A DNA stretch of 43,911 bases from Streptococcus cristatus. Lineage in GTDB: Bacteria > Bacillota > Bacilli > Lactobacillales > Streptococcaceae. Each line of letters opens with the position of its first letter. Within the stretch, counting starts at the first letter, position 1. The stretch lies in assembly GCF_008369405.1 (NCBI RefSeq), contig NZ_VSJJ01000008.1:77860-121770 (forward strand). Reading direction: 5' to 3'. The notes under the pieces are model-generated. The model had not been told where the DNA came from, searched no databases, and saw only the letters and a list, made by a program, of their open reading frames with translations. This document shows, piece by piece, positions 1 through 8,980 of this stretch. Position numbers and translations under genes: made by a program.

Positions 1-95
1 GACTTATTTCATCAGCTTTTACAGCCCTACTCAACTGTGCGGAGGTGGGACGACGAAATCGAATTCTAACGAATTACCGATTTCTGTCCCACTCC
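1..95. repeat. 174-bp structured repeat, copy A (cut by window edge)
   Basis: Matches the right-hand 95 bases of the copies at 4584-4757 and 24055-24228 with a few mismatches; the left part lies outside the window. Its right end is a long imperfect hairpin (about 46-92) with outer arms GTGGGAC/GTCCCAC and inner arms GAAATCG/CGATTTC. It ends 4 bp beyond the gltX stop, so it would form the 3' end of the gltX transcript. Confidence 0.9.
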
Positions 96-99
96 CATC

Positions 100-1557
100 T
101 TATTGAATTTTTTTCAACATATTGTCGATATGCTGGATAGATTTTTCGCGGCCTAATAGATAGATGGTATCTGGCAATTCTGGACCGTGCATTTCGCCAG
201 AAACAGCGATACGGATTGGCATAAAGAGGTTTTTACCCTTGATACCTGTTTCTTTTTGGACTGCTTTGATTTGTGGGAAGATGTTTTCTGTCACAAATTC
301 TTCATCTGTCATTGCTTCCAGTTTTGCTTTGAAAGCTTCTAACACCACAGGAACAGTTTCACCAGCCATCACTTCTTTCTCAGCTTCCGTCAACTCTGGG
401 AAATCTGAGAAGAAAAGGTCTGTCAATGGAACGATTTCATCCACTGATTTCATTTGTGGTTTGTAGAGTTCTACCATTTTTTCAGCCTTGTCGGTCAAGC
501 GTCCTGCTTCTTCCAAGAATGGTTTTGCCATTTCAAAGATTGTCTCAAAATCCGCATTCTTGATGTACTCATTGCTCATCCAGTCCATCTTTTTCTGGTC
601 AAAGGCAGCTGGAGACTTGCTGAGGCGGTTTTCATCAAAAAGCTTGATGAGTTCTTCGCGAGAGAAGATTTCATGCTCGCCACCAGGATTCCAACCGAGA
701 AGAGCGATAAAGTTAAAGACTGCTTCTGGCAGGTAGCCTTTCTTGCGGTAATCCTCGATGAACTGGAGAGTATTGGTATCGCGTTTTGACAACTTTTTAC
801 CAGTTTCAGAGTTGATAATCAAGGTCATGTGACCGAACTCTGGCGCTTCCCAGCCAAGCGCTTCATAAACCATGAGCTGCTTAGGGGTATTGGCAATGTG
901 GTCATCCCCACGGATAACGTGAGAGATTTGCATATCGTGGTCATCGATCACAACGGCAAAGTTGTAAGTCGGATAGCCGTCTTTCTTTTGGATAACCCAG
1001 TCACCACCAATATTGCCACCTTCAAACTCGATGTCGCCCTTGACCATGTCCGTCCACTTGTAGATACCAGCTTCATTGACAGCCAGACGAACCGTTGGAA
1101 TGATGCCTGCTGCTTCACGTTCTGCGATATAAGCTGCTTTTTCTTCTTCGCTCATACCGAGATATTCATTGATGTAGCGTGGTGTTTCACCTGCTAATTC
1201 TTGACGTTCGCGCTCAGCAGCCAATTCTTCTTCTGTAACGTAAGATTTGTAGGCTTTTCCTTCCGCTAGCAATTGGTCAATGTATTTCTGATACAATTCT
1301 AAACGCTCTGATTGGCGGTAGTTTTCATGTGTTTCTGGACTTTCATCCCAATCCATGCCCAACCAACGAAGGTTTTCAAGCTGTGAACGCTCACCATCTT
1401 CGACATGGCGCTTGCGGTCAGTATCTTCAATACGGATGATAAAAGTTCCGCCATGATGACGAGCATAGAGGTAGTTAAAGAGCGCCGTCCGCGCATTTCC
1501 GATGTGTAATAGTCCTGTTGGACTTGGTGCATAACGCACTCGAATATCTTTTGTCAA
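100..1557 (-). CDS. gltX: Glutamyl-tRNA synthetase
   Basis: Class I aminoacyl-tRNA synthetase that charges tRNA-Glu (and, in Gram-positives that use the amidotransferase route, tRNA-Gln) in the cytoplasm. The N-terminus carries the HIGH-type signature ([11 protein letters not shown]) and the middle the KMSKS-type loop (KLSKRD). I chose the TTG at 1557, preceded seven bases upstream by AGGAG. It gives a 485-residue protein starting [15 protein letters not shown], which fits the usual length of about 485. The frame stays open to a TTG at 1614, but that would add 19 residues with no homologous look. No T-box leader motif is visible upstream. The gene has its own promoter and ends beside repeat copy A. 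Confidence 0.96.
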   Translation of the reverse strand: MTKDIRVRYAPSPTGLLHIGNARTALFNYLYARHHGGTFIIRIEDTDRKRHVEDGERSQLENLRWLGMDWDESPETHENYRQSERLELYQKYIDQLLAEGKAYKSYVTEEELAAERERQELAGETPRYINEYLGMSEEEKAAYIAEREAAGIIPTVRLAVNEAGIYKWTDMVKGDIEFEGGNIGGDWVIQKKDGYPTYNFAVVIDDHDMQISHVIRGDDHIANTPKQLMVYEALGWEAPEFGHMTLIINSETGKKLSKRDTNTLQFIEDYRKKGYLPEAVFNFIALLGWNPGGEHEIFSREELIKLFDENRLSKSPAAFDQKKMDWMSNEYIKNADFETIFEMAKPFLEEAGRLTDKAEKMVELYKPQMKSVDEIVPLTDLFFSDFPELTEAEKEVMAGETVPVVLEAFKAKLEAMTDEEFVTENIFPQIKAVQKETGIKGKNLFMPIRIAVSGEMHGPELPDTIYLLGREKSIQHIDNMLKKIQ

Positions 1558-1622
1558 TTTTCGATCTCCTATTTGGGAATAGCAGGGGGATCTCGCTCCT
1601 GCTTTCGTATTCAAACGTTATT

Positions 1623-1631
1623 ATTATATCA
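1623..1631 (-). promoter_or_regulatory. Extended -10 promoter of gltX
   Basis: TGaTATAAT on the minus strand, about 65 bp upstream of the TTG start. No good -35 is seen, which is usual for extended -10 promoters in streptococci. Confidence 0.6.
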
Positions 1632-1668
1632 CATTCTCGATCCAGAATCCGCTGAATCGCATGATTTT

Positions 1669-2448
1669 TTAAGACAGTCTTTCTTCGAGGACAAAGTCAA
1701 TTGGCAGCCAAGCTAAAACCTGCTCCATCTGCTTTTCCCAGTAGTACCATTCATGGTTGCCAGGACTGTGGCTGTAAGTAATATCCAGGCCCAAGTCTTG
1801 CAGATTTTTCACAGCCACCTGATTGGCCTCGTAGAGAAAATCCTCTTCACCGCACCATGCCCAAAGCTTGGTCTTTTTATCAGATTGCTTGGCTATGCTT
1901 TCCAGCGAATGAGGACTGCTGGTCCAGTCTTTAAAGTCTCCAAAAATCCCTCGCCAGTAGGCTGGTGTTGCTATTTCAACATCATCTGGATGACTATCAA
2001 GAAAACTCAAAGCCCCTGAAAGACTAGCCGCATATGAAAAACGGTTAGACTTGAGAGCCAGCTTAAAGGATCCGTATCCGCCCATGGAAAGGCCAGCGAT
2101 AAAATTCTTCTCTCGCTTGTCAGACATATTGGGGAAAAAGCGCTTGAGGACCCGTGGCAGCTCTTCAGCGATAGCCTCGTAATAGTTAAAGCCGTACTGA
2201 GTATCGGTGTACCAGCCATTGCTGGTATTCGGCATGACAACAATCAGGTTAGTCGAGCGAACCAGACGTTCAATATTTGAGCGCTTGAGCCAGCTATTGT
2301 GGTTACCGTTCATACCATGAAGAAGATACAAAACAGGAATATCCTTATCATCTGGCTTGTCCACGCGCGACGCATCTGGATAGAGAACATTGACTCCCCA
2401 CTCCATCTCCAAGGCTTCTGAATAATATTCTATCTGCATCACTGCCAT
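1669..2448 (-). CDS. estA: Tributyrin esterase EstA (serine esterase, alpha/beta hydrolase)
   Basis: Cytoplasmic short-chain esterase of the esterase D/EstA family; streptococcal EstA removes acetyl and other short acyl groups. The 259-residue length equals the family norm. The nucleophile elbow GLSMGG places the serine at residue 121; Asp203 (GEEDF) and His232 (PGNHEW) are the likely triad partners, and an HGMNG oxyanion-type motif lies near residue 44. The start is ATG 2448, with GGAG eight bases upstream; the frame is open further upstream into rnjB, but nothing supports a longer protein. It lies 160 bp downstream of rnjB, the same neighbour as in pneumococcus, so the two may be cotranscribed. 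No signal peptide. Confidence 0.92.
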   Translation of the reverse strand: MAVMQIEYYSEALEMEWGVNVLYPDASRVDKPDDKDIPVLYLLHGMNGNHNSWLKRSNIERLVRSTNLIVVMPNTSNGWYTDTQYGFNYYEAIAEELPRVLKRFFPNMSDKREKNFIAGLSMGGYGSFKLALKSNRFSYAASLSGALSFLDSHPDDVEIATPAYWRGIFGDFKDWTSSPHSLESIAKQSDKKTKLWAWCGEEDFLYEANQVAVKNLQDLGLDITYSHSPGNHEWYYWEKQMEQVLAWLPIDFVLEERLS

Positions 2449-2543
2449 CTTTTTTCTCCTCTCGTAAAAACTACTGTTCTTGACTAGGCAGCACAGCCAG
2501 CCACACTCCGAAAGCAAAGCCTGTTCTGCGACCGCCAAAAGAT

Positions 2544-2567
2544 AAGAAAAAGCCGATATTCGACTTT
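2544..2567 (-). terminator. Weak terminator-like hairpin between rnjB and estA
   Basis: On the minus strand AAAGTCG-aatat-CGGCTTT (one G-U pair) is followed by TTCTT. The stem is short, so read-through into estA is likely. Confidence 0.35.
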
Positions 2568-2608
2568 CTCTCTGCAAAATACTGGGAAAGTTGCTCCCTC
2601 GAGTGACT

Positions 2609-4276
2609 CTAGCGAACTTCCATGACAACCGGAAGAATAGCCGGCCGGCGCTTGGTCTGCTCAAAGAGGAACTTAGCCAAACTATCACGAACCGCTCCCT
2701 TGAGCTCGCCCCAGTCAAAGCTTTCCTGAGCCAGATAGTCTTCCACTGTCTTATTGATCAGGTCAGTACTCTCCCGCAGGATGTCACGACTCTTCTTGAC
2801 ATAGACAAATCCCCGAGTATGAACCTTGGCTTTGGAAATGATTTTCTTCTCCTTACGGTTGACCGTAAGGGCCACGATGAAGATCCCATCTTCAGACAAG
2901 ACTTTGCGGTCACGCAGGACGATATTGCCCACATCACCGATGGCATTTCCATCAATCATGACATCGCCCGCTGACACTGCTCCAGCTGGCACAAAGTCGC
3001 CATTTTCGTAGGCCATGATGCTACCACGCTTAGGTATCAAGATGTTTTCTGGTAAAATCCCGACTTCCATGGCTGCCTTGGCATGGGCGTCCAGACCACG
3101 GTACTCTCCCTGAATCGGGAAGAGGTACTTGGGTTGCAGTAAGTTGAGCATGAGCTGCAAGTCACGCGCATTGGCATGGCCAGATACACGCAAGTTTTGG
3201 GTAATCAGCTTGACCACGCCACCAGCTTGGTAAATCATGTTTTCCACACGCGCTACGACTGCTTCCTTGGCAATAGATGGCGTTGTAACGATATAAACCA
3301 AGTCTCCGTCTTTGATTTCTACATAACGGTGACGACCAATGGACATCTTACGCAGGCCATTGATAGGCTCACCCATCCGACCCGTCTCCAAGATAATCAA
3401 CTCATGGTCCTCAAACTTAGACATTTCCTTAGGCTTGATCAAAAGGCGTTCATCCGCCAAGGATAATTTCTTGAGGCGGATAGCCGTACGAACGATGTTT
3501 TCAATATCAAAGCCTGTCAAAACGACGCGACGACCTGTTTCTGCCGCAGCTTCAAAGACCTGTTGGATCCGAGACAGGTTGCTGGCAACCGCTGCTACGA
3601 TGACACGCCCATCCCAATCCGAAATCGTATCTGTAATCTCACGGCCAACCTCGCTCTCACTAGCCACTTGCACAGTGCTATCAGCGTTGGCTGAATCACT
3701 CAGGAGAGCTAAAACACCCTCACGGCCAATCTCAGCCAAACGGCCGAAATCTGTCGCATAAGATTCGCTGGCAGATTGGTCAAACTTAAAATCTCCCGTA
3801 TAAACAATATTGCCTTCACGCGTCTTGACAACGATTCCCAGACTCTCTGGAATCGAGTGGGTCGTCCGGAAGAAAGAGACAACCGTTTCGCCAAATTCAA
3901 TCTCGGTATTTTCATCGATAACATGAAAATCATTGAATTTCTTCACGGCGTCATTGTTTTTGACAAAGAGCTTGGCTAGCTCAATCGTCAACTCCGAACC
4001 AAAAACCGGTACCTTGGCTTCTGTCAAAAGATAAGGCAGCGCACCGATGGCATCCGCATGACCGTGGGTCAGAAAGACACCTGCAATTCGGTCTTTATTT
4101 TCAAACAAATAATCCATGTTGGGAATGACTACATCTACTCCCAGCTGCTCATTTTCTGGGTATTTGAGCCCAGCATCCAATACAAAAATGGAATCATCCA
4201 CTTCGGCGACGTAGAGGTTTTTCCCATTCTCGCGCACGCCGCCCAAAGTAATCAGCTTAATAGTGCTTTTACTCAT
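2609..4276 (-). CDS. rnjB: RNase J2 (metallo-beta-lactamase/beta-CASP ribonuclease)
   Basis: Member of the RNase J family, which forms J1/J2 complexes that process and degrade mRNA from the 5' end. The 555 residues hold a beta-lactamase fold, a beta-CASP insert and the C-terminal dimerisation domain. The metal-binding motif reads H71-G-H73-A-D75-A76. RNase J1 enzymes have HGHEDH here, so the last histidine is replaced by alanine, which favours J2 over J1. It lies directly upstream of estA, as the J2 gene does in pneumococcus. ATG 4276 has AGGAGT six bases upstream. A strong promoter and two small hairpins precede it. Confidence 0.9.
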   Translation of the reverse strand: MSKSTIKLITLGGVRENGKNLYVAEVDDSIFVLDAGLKYPENEQLGVDVVIPNMDYLFENKDRIAGVFLTHGHADAIGALPYLLTEAKVPVFGSELTIELAKLFVKNNDAVKKFNDFHVIDENTEIEFGETVVSFFRTTHSIPESLGIVVKTREGNIVYTGDFKFDQSASESYATDFGRLAEIGREGVLALLSDSANADSTVQVASESEVGREITDTISDWDGRVIVAAVASNLSRIQQVFEAAAETGRRVVLTGFDIENIVRTAIRLKKLSLADERLLIKPKEMSKFEDHELIILETGRMGEPINGLRKMSIGRHRYVEIKDGDLVYIVTTPSIAKEAVVARVENMIYQAGGVVKLITQNLRVSGHANARDLQLMLNLLQPKYLFPIQGEYRGLDAHAKAAMEVGILPENILIPKRGSIMAYENGDFVPAGAVSAGDVMIDGNAIGDVGNIVLRDRKVLSEDGIFIVALTVNRKEKKIISKAKVHTRGFVYVKKSRDILRESTDLINKTVEDYLAQESFDWGELKGAVRDSLAKFLFEQTKRRPAILPVVMEVR

Positions 4277-4341
4277 TTTTACTCCTATTCGATTTTAGAA
4301 TCTCATGTATCAAAGATTCCTTGATTTTATTACTAACGGTC

Positions 4342-4385
4342 CTTGGCAAGCCAAGTCGAATTACAGTTTTGCAAACAAAGTTTGC
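4342..4385 (-). other. Two tandem hairpins in the rnjB 5' leader
   Basis: CTTGG-CAAG-CCAAG (4342-4355) and GCAAAC-aaa-GTTTGC (4371-4385) are both perfect inverted repeats. They sit between the predicted transcription start (about 4390) and the ATG at 4276. They could shield the 5' end or serve as a self-regulation site for the nuclease; that is inference. Confidence 0.5.
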
Positions 4386-4396
4386 ACATCTTAGTC

Positions 4397-4425
4397 ATTA
4401 TAGCATTTTTTCACGCTTTTTTCAA
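4397..4425 (-). promoter_or_regulatory. Promoter of rnjB (-35 TTGAAA, 17 bp, -10 TATAAT)
   Basis: Consensus-like sigma-A promoter on the minus strand; it predicts a leader of roughly 115 nt. Confidence 0.75.
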
Positions 4426-4583
4426 AACAAAGGAAACTCATAGAACGAGCTAAAAATCTAAGAATCGGTATTTGATACAGCAAGTCTCTGGCCACTTCTT
4501 CCTTTCTGATTCAAAATGCGGAGAAAGACATCCTCCCAGTTTCATTTTAGAAGCTAGTTCTACTCACAAGATAAAAAATAATA

Positions 4584-4757
4584 GAGGCTGGGACAAAAGT
4601 CCTAGCCTCTCAATTGTCTTTGGATTGTCGAGCAAGACGCAGTGGTTGAGTGGGCTCTACTAGGCTGATTTCATAAGCGTTTACAGCCCTACTCAACTGT
4701 GCGGAGATGGGACAACGAAATCGAATTCTAACGAATTACCGATTTCTGTCCCACTCT
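4584..4757. repeat. 174-bp structured repeat, copy B (complete)
   Basis: Same length as copy C, few mismatches. Three foldable modules: GAGGCTgGGAC-aaaa-GTCCtAGCCTC at the left end; a middle stem TTGAGT/ACTCAA enclosing a small GCTGAT/ATAAGC arm (mismatched here, perfect in copy C); and the right-hand GTGGGAC-type hairpin with inner GAAATCG/CGATTTC. The ends are imperfect inverted repeats (GAGGCTGGGAC versus GAGAGTGGGAC). No ORF. Confidence 0.92.
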
Positions 4758-4844
4758 CACTATCCGAGCGGGATGCCCTAAGCTTAATTAAAAGATTAGT
4801 TAGGAAACCGCCCTATCTTATATAGGCTGAATTGGTAGAAAAGC

Positions 4845-6230
4845 TTATTCAAAGCCATTGTTTCGGCTTAATTCTTTAAACCAGTGCCCTGATTTTTTGA
4901 TAGTTCGTTCTTGGGTTTCCAGATTAAGCTCAATCAAGCCATAGCGGTTCTTATAGCTATTGAGCCAAGACCAACAATCAATAAAGGTCCACATGAGGTA
5001 ACCTGTACAGTTGGCCCCGTCCTGAATGGCACGATGAAGCTGGCGCAGATGGCCTTTAACAAAGTCAATCCGATAATCGTCTTGAATCATGCCATTTTCA
5101 CGGAATTTCTCTTCACCTTCGACTCCCATGCCATTTTCCGTCAACATCCACTCAATATTGCCGTAGTTTTCCTTGATATTTTGTGCAATATCGTAAATTC
5201 CTTGCTCATAGATTTCCCAGCCACGGTGGGGGTTAATCTTGCGACCAAGCATGACATAAGGCTCATAGAAATGATCTGGCAGAAGCGGCGACTCTGGATG
5301 CTTCAAATACTTAGGCGCCGCAACCCGTAGAGGCTGATAATAATTGACACCCAAAAAGTCTACTGTATTTTCCCGAATAGCCTGCAACTGCTCCTCAGTC
5401 GTAGTCGGCAAAAGATCGTGCTCGCGCAAAAGATCGACCAGCTCTACTGGATAATATCCCAAAACAGATGGATCCAAGAAAGACTTAGCTTGGAAGAGCT
5501 CAGCAATACGAGCTGCCTTCAAGTCCGCCGGATGCTGGCTACGTGGATAAGCTGGTGTCAGGTTTAGGATAATGCCGATTTTGTAGTCTGCTCCAACCTC
5601 ATGGCAGGCTTTCACTGCTAAAGAGCTAGCTAGCTGGGTATGATAAGCCACCTTTACTGCAGCTTGAGCGTCCACTTTATTAGGATAATGCCCATCGTAG
5701 AAATAGCCAAACTCAACCGGTACAATAGGCTCGTTAAAGGTCACCCATTGGTCCACCAAATCACCATAGCTTTCAAAGCAGAAACGGGCATAGTCTACAT
5801 AAGCATGGACTGTATCCAAGCTTTCCCAGCCTTCTTGTGCTTCCTGCAAGGCAAAGGGCAGGTCAAAATGATAAAGATTGACAATCAAACGAATGCCCTT
5901 GGACTTGATTCTTTCAAAGACCTTGCGATAGAAGTCAACTCCCACTTGATTGACTGGGCCACATCCATTTGGAAAAAGCCGTGACCATTGAATGGAAGTC
6001 CGAAAGGCCGTGTGGCCTGTTTCGACTAAAAGATCGATGTCTTGCTCCCAATTTTCGTAAAAAGTGGATGCCTTACCAGGTCCAATTTCATTATAAAAAC
6101 GATGGGCTTCTTGGCTAAACCAATAGTCCCAAAGATTGTCTCCCTTCCCATCTCCTGAAATTCGCCCCTCCGTTTGCGGACCCGATGTAGAAGATCCCCA
6201 GACGAAGCCTTTTGGAAATTGAATCATCAT
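4845..6230 (-). CDS. Glycoside hydrolase family 1 (beta-glucosidase / 6-phospho-beta-glycosidase-like)
   Basis: GH1 (beta/alpha)8 enzyme of 461 residues without a signal peptide. Acid/base Glu167 lies in TFNEP and nucleophile Glu365 in LTENG. At the C-terminus, where phospho-glycosidases carry the S-x6-K-x-Y phosphate-binding pattern, this protein has S421, Y430 and lysine one position early (K427, with N428 in the usual place). The serine instead of glutamate argues against a plain beta-glucosidase, but the phosphate site is atypical. No PTS gene is nearby; the neighbours are MsmK and the N-glycan cluster. It could act on a beta-linked disaccharide or glycan fragment. Start ATG 6230, GAGG eight bases upstream. 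Confidence 0.85.
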   Translation of the reverse strand: MMIQFPKGFVWGSSTSGPQTEGRISGDGKGDNLWDYWFSQEAHRFYNEIGPGKASTFYENWEQDIDLLVETGHTAFRTSIQWSRLFPNGCGPVNQVGVDFYRKVFERIKSKGIRLIVNLYHFDLPFALQEAQEGWESLDTVHAYVDYARFCFESYGDLVDQWVTFNEPIVPVEFGYFYDGHYPNKVDAQAAVKVAYHTQLASSLAVKACHEVGADYKIGIILNLTPAYPRSQHPADLKAARIAELFQAKSFLDPSVLGYYPVELVDLLREHDLLPTTTEEQLQAIRENTVDFLGVNYYQPLRVAAPKYLKHPESPLLPDHFYEPYVMLGRKINPHRGWEIYEQGIYDIAQNIKENYGNIEWMLTENGMGVEGEEKFRENGMIQDDYRIDFVKGHLRQLHRAIQDGANCTGYLMWTFIDCWSWLNSYKNRYGLIELNLETQERTIKKSGHWFKELSRNNGFE

Positions 6231-6261
6231 TTATTTACCTCTCGATTTATCTTTACACCTC

Positions 6262-6267
6262 ATTATA
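6262..6267 (-). promoter_or_regulatory. Possible -10 (TATAAT) of the GH1 gene
   Basis: TATAAT about 32 bp upstream of the start codon; no convincing -35 at 16-18 bp. Confidence 0.35.
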
Positions 6268-6356
6268 TAAAGACCTTTTGCAAAAAGAAAGCAACAGTCT
6301 ATTCAAATTTCTCCACTGATTAAAGGCATTTGTGATTGCGAAGACTAAAAGTTCAT

Positions 6357-6387
6357 TCAAAAAACGCAGACAAATCTGTCTACGTTT
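6357..6387 (-). terminator. Terminator of msmK
   Basis: Minus strand AACGTAGACA-gatt-TGTCTGCGTT (10 bp, one G-U pair) followed by a run of six T. Confidence 0.8.
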
Positions 6388-6402
6388 CATTATTTTTATT
6401 GA

Positions 6403-7533
6403 TTAATAAACTGTTTTCTCTGTTTCGAAATCAAAGAAATGCGCCTTGTTCAGGTCAAAACCAAGGTCAATTCCAGCACCTGTTTCTGAGTAGTCACGAG
6501 CATCTACCCGCGCGATAAACTCGCTGTCACCAACTTGACAGTAAAGGTGAGACTCAGAACCCAAAAGCTCAGAGACAGAAATAGTCGCATGAACCATAGA
6601 GTCTGGGAAAGTCTCTAAGAAAGCAGGTTCTGTATTAATGTCTTCTGGACGAATACCAAAGATCAACTTCTTGCCGTTATAACCCTTCTCACGCAGAACC
6701 TTCAGTGTTCCTTCTGGCACAGTCAAACGTAATCCAGAAGCAACGATTTCATTCCCCTCAAGTGTCACAGTGATAAAGTTCATCGCTGGGCTGCCAATGA
6801 AGCCCGCCACAAACTTGTTGACTGGATTTCTGTAAACTTCCTGTGGACTACCGATTTGTTCCACTCGACCAATGGTTCCAGTTCCAGCAGGGTTCTTGGT
6901 TGCTGACATGATAACAATCCGGTCTGCAAGCGTCATCGCTTCTGTCTGGTCATGGGTAACGTAAATGGTTGTTGCACCGATACGGCGGTGGATTTTGGCA
7001 ATCTCAGCACGCATAGACACACGCAGCTTCGCATCCAAGTTTGACAAAGGCTCGTCCATTAGGAAAACCTTTGCATCACGCACAATAGCGCGACCCATGG
7101 CAACACGCTGACGTTGACCACCTGACAAGTCCGCTGGCTTACGATCCAAGAATTCTTTCAAACCAAGGATTTCAGCTGCTTCTTGCACCCGTTTGTCGAT
7201 ATTTTCCTTGCTATACTTGCGAAGTTTAAGACCGAAAGCCATGTTGTCATAGACTGTCATGTGCGGATAGAGGGCATAGTTCTGGAAGACCATGGCGATA
7301 TCGCGGTCTTTCGGCGCCACGTCATTGACCACTTTACCATCAATCGACGCTGTTCCTTCTGTGATATCCTCAAGTCCCGCAATCATACGAAGAGTAGTTG
7401 ATTTTCCGCAACCAGACGGACCAACGAAAACGATAAACTCCTTGTCCTTGATGTCCAAATTAAAGTCTTCAACAGAATAGTGCTCACTATTTGGATACTT
7501 CTTATAAATATTTTTTAGATTTAATTCAACCAT
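6403..7533 (-). CDS. msmK: Multiple-sugar ABC transporter ATPase MsmK
   Basis: Shared ATPase that energises several carbohydrate ABC importers in streptococci; it works at the inner face of the membrane with NgtP1/P2-type permeases. Walker A GPSGCGKST (38-46), signature LSGGQ (136-140), Walker B VFLMDEP (Asp160, Glu161), then a C-terminal TOBE/regulatory domain (about 240-376). The 376 residues match MsmK/UgpC proteins. The importer operon at 11-15 kb lacks its own ATPase, so this gene probably serves it. It has its own promoter and terminator. ATG 7533 has GGAG six bases upstream. Confidence 0.93.
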   Translation of the reverse strand: MVELNLKNIYKKYPNSEHYSVEDFNLDIKDKEFIVFVGPSGCGKSTTLRMIAGLEDITEGTASIDGKVVNDVAPKDRDIAMVFQNYALYPHMTVYDNMAFGLKLRKYSKENIDKRVQEAAEILGLKEFLDRKPADLSGGQRQRVAMGRAIVRDAKVFLMDEPLSNLDAKLRVSMRAEIAKIHRRIGATTIYVTHDQTEAMTLADRIVIMSATKNPAGTGTIGRVEQIGSPQEVYRNPVNKFVAGFIGSPAMNFITVTLEGNEIVASGLRLTVPEGTLKVLREKGYNGKKLIFGIRPEDINTEPAFLETFPDSMVHATISVSELLGSESHLYCQVGDSEFIARVDARDYSETGAGIDLGFDLNKAHFFDFETEKTVY

Positions 7534-7579
7534 AAGCTTCTCCTAACTCCTTTATCATATTGTAAGTTCTTTCTGCTTG

Positions 7580-7588
7580 ATTATATCA
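7580..7588 (-). promoter_or_regulatory. Extended -10 promoter of msmK
   Basis: TGaTATAAT on the minus strand, about 46 bp upstream of the start. No clear -35 and no cre match nearby. Confidence 0.55.
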
Positions 7589-7690
7589 CGAATAGTCGGC
7601 TCTCACACTGACTCTTCTATATCTTTTTTTCTACTTTTTTTAGCATTCGATAGAAAAGAAATAGAGAGGTAGTCGTCTCAGCGATTTTCA

Positions 7691-8974
7691 TCAGTCGACT
7701 TGCTTCCGATAGGCCTTAGGAGATTTGCCACATAACTTTCGAAAGACTTTATAGAAATAACCAACATTGCTATATCCAACTGCATAACAAACGTCTTCTA
7801 TACTGTCATTTTTTGCGAGCAGAAGCTGCTGGGCAGCCTTGATGCGCTGCTTATTTAGCAATTCTGCAAAAGTAGAATTCGTCTCACGCTTGATCAACTG
7901 CCCCAAATAAACTGGATTGATATAGAGTTCCTTGCTGATATCTTTTAGGGATAAGTCTTTTTGATAATCACGACCAATCACTTCCAAGACGTTAGCAACA
8001 TTCTCATTCATTCGATACTGGGCGAACAGATCTGAGAGCTGAGCCTTCAGATAATCCAATAAATCTTCAAAGGTATTCGTGCTTTCAATCTTTTTGATAA
8101 TGGTTGTCATATCGTCTGGTTTCAAATGCTGAAACAGATGGTAAACATCCATGATAAACTGAATGAACAACTGCTTGGTAATTGAAACTTCAGGCGTATT
8201 TTGCAGCACGATGTCCTTGAGCAAGTCCAATTCGTCCAAAATCTGACCAATATTTCCTTGGATAATCACGCGATACATGGGCTCATAATAGCTAAAAAGC
8301 GGATTGGTTTCCTGCAAGCTAACCGTTCCATAAAAAAGACTTTTTTCTAGAGTGAGCTTGAAATTTTGAAGTTGTCGTTTATAGGGAGCTGTGAATTCTT
8401 CCAGATAGAGGGCTTCTTCCTTTTGCGAAGATAAAAACAAATAGCCTGTCTGCCCTAAAATACTATAAGGAATCGAAACAAGTCCTTTTTCTTGAGCAGA
8501 TGCTCCCAGCCAAACACTATCGAAGGATTCGAGATAAGTAGCTATCTCATCTTCACTTGTCTCTTCTTTAAAAATCAGCTCTAGTTGATTATTGGAAGAA
8601 CGGTCAAATTCCTTTTCCAATTTTTCTAGGATTGCTGCCAGTTCGACCTTATCGACTGGCTTTACCAGATAATCTGCTACCTGCAAATTGAGGGCAGTTT
8701 TGACATATTCAAATTCTTGGTAACCTGAGAGGATGATAAAAGCTGCATTAGGCAGAGAATTTTTCATCTGCTCAATCATCTGCAAGCCATTCATCCCTGG
8801 CATATTGACATCGGTGATGACTAAATCAACAGGATTATCCTTAATATAGGCGAGGGCCGTCTCTGCATCATTTGCCGTAGCCACGACCTCCATATTCCAC
8901 TTTTCAAAAGGAATCAGCACCTTCAAACCTTCTGTGATCATGTATTCATCATCGACTAGTAATACTCTGTACAT
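7691..8974 (-). CDS. Response regulator, YesN/AraC type
   Basis: Cytoplasmic DNA-binding partner of the sensor kinase just upstream. The receiver domain (1-120) shows the acidic pair Asp8/Asp9, phospho-acceptor Asp55 (ITDVNMPG), the ILSGY switch region and the KPV lysine. A linker of about 200 residues leads to a C-terminal AraC-type double helix-turn-helix (about 325-427: DISKELYINPVYLGQLIKRE, then VCYAVGYSNVGYFYKVFR). The start lies six bases past the kinase stop, so the two are cotranscribed. By position and type it corresponds to pneumococcal TCS07, which has been tied to N-glycan use. Its targets are probably the surrounding operons (inference). Confidence 0.9.
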   Translation of the reverse strand: MYRVLLVDDEYMITEGLKVLIPFEKWNMEVVATANDAETALAYIKDNPVDLVITDVNMPGMNGLQMIEQMKNSLPNAAFIILSGYQEFEYVKTALNLQVADYLVKPVDKVELAAILEKLEKEFDRSSNNQLELIFKEETSEDEIATYLESFDSVWLGASAQEKGLVSIPYSILGQTGYLFLSSQKEEALYLEEFTAPYKRQLQNFKLTLEKSLFYGTVSLQETNPLFSYYEPMYRVIIQGNIGQILDELDLLKDIVLQNTPEVSITKQLFIQFIMDVYHLFQHLKPDDMTTIIKKIESTNTFEDLLDYLKAQLSDLFAQYRMNENVANVLEVIGRDYQKDLSLKDISKELYINPVYLGQLIKRETNSTFAELLNKQRIKAAQQLLLAKNDSIEDVCYAVGYSNVGYFYKVFRKLCGKSPKAYRKQVD

Positions 8975-8980
8975 CTTTTT

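Larger units (their letters stand above)
4277..4844. other. 568-bp intergenic region
   Basis: Between the GH1 gene and rnjB. It holds the rnjB leader with two hairpins (4342-4385), the rnjB promoter (4397-4425) and repeat copy B (4584-4757). I see no credible gene in 4426-4583 or 4758-4844. Confidence 0.7.

Noticed and set aside
1558..1614. Longer gltX start at the upstream TTG
   Set aside because: It adds 19 residues with no family counterpart, whereas TTG 1557 has AGGAG at seven bases and gives the normal length.
1558..1668. T-box riboswitch ahead of gltX
   Set aside because: The leader is short and has neither the T-box sequence nor a terminator/antiterminator pair; only a small GCAGG/CCTGC hairpin is visible.
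2449..2718. Extended N-terminus for EstA reaching into rnjB
   Set aside because: The extra residues are Ser/Arg-rich and unlike the family, and overlap the conserved end of rnjB; ATG 2448 has a good ribosome site.
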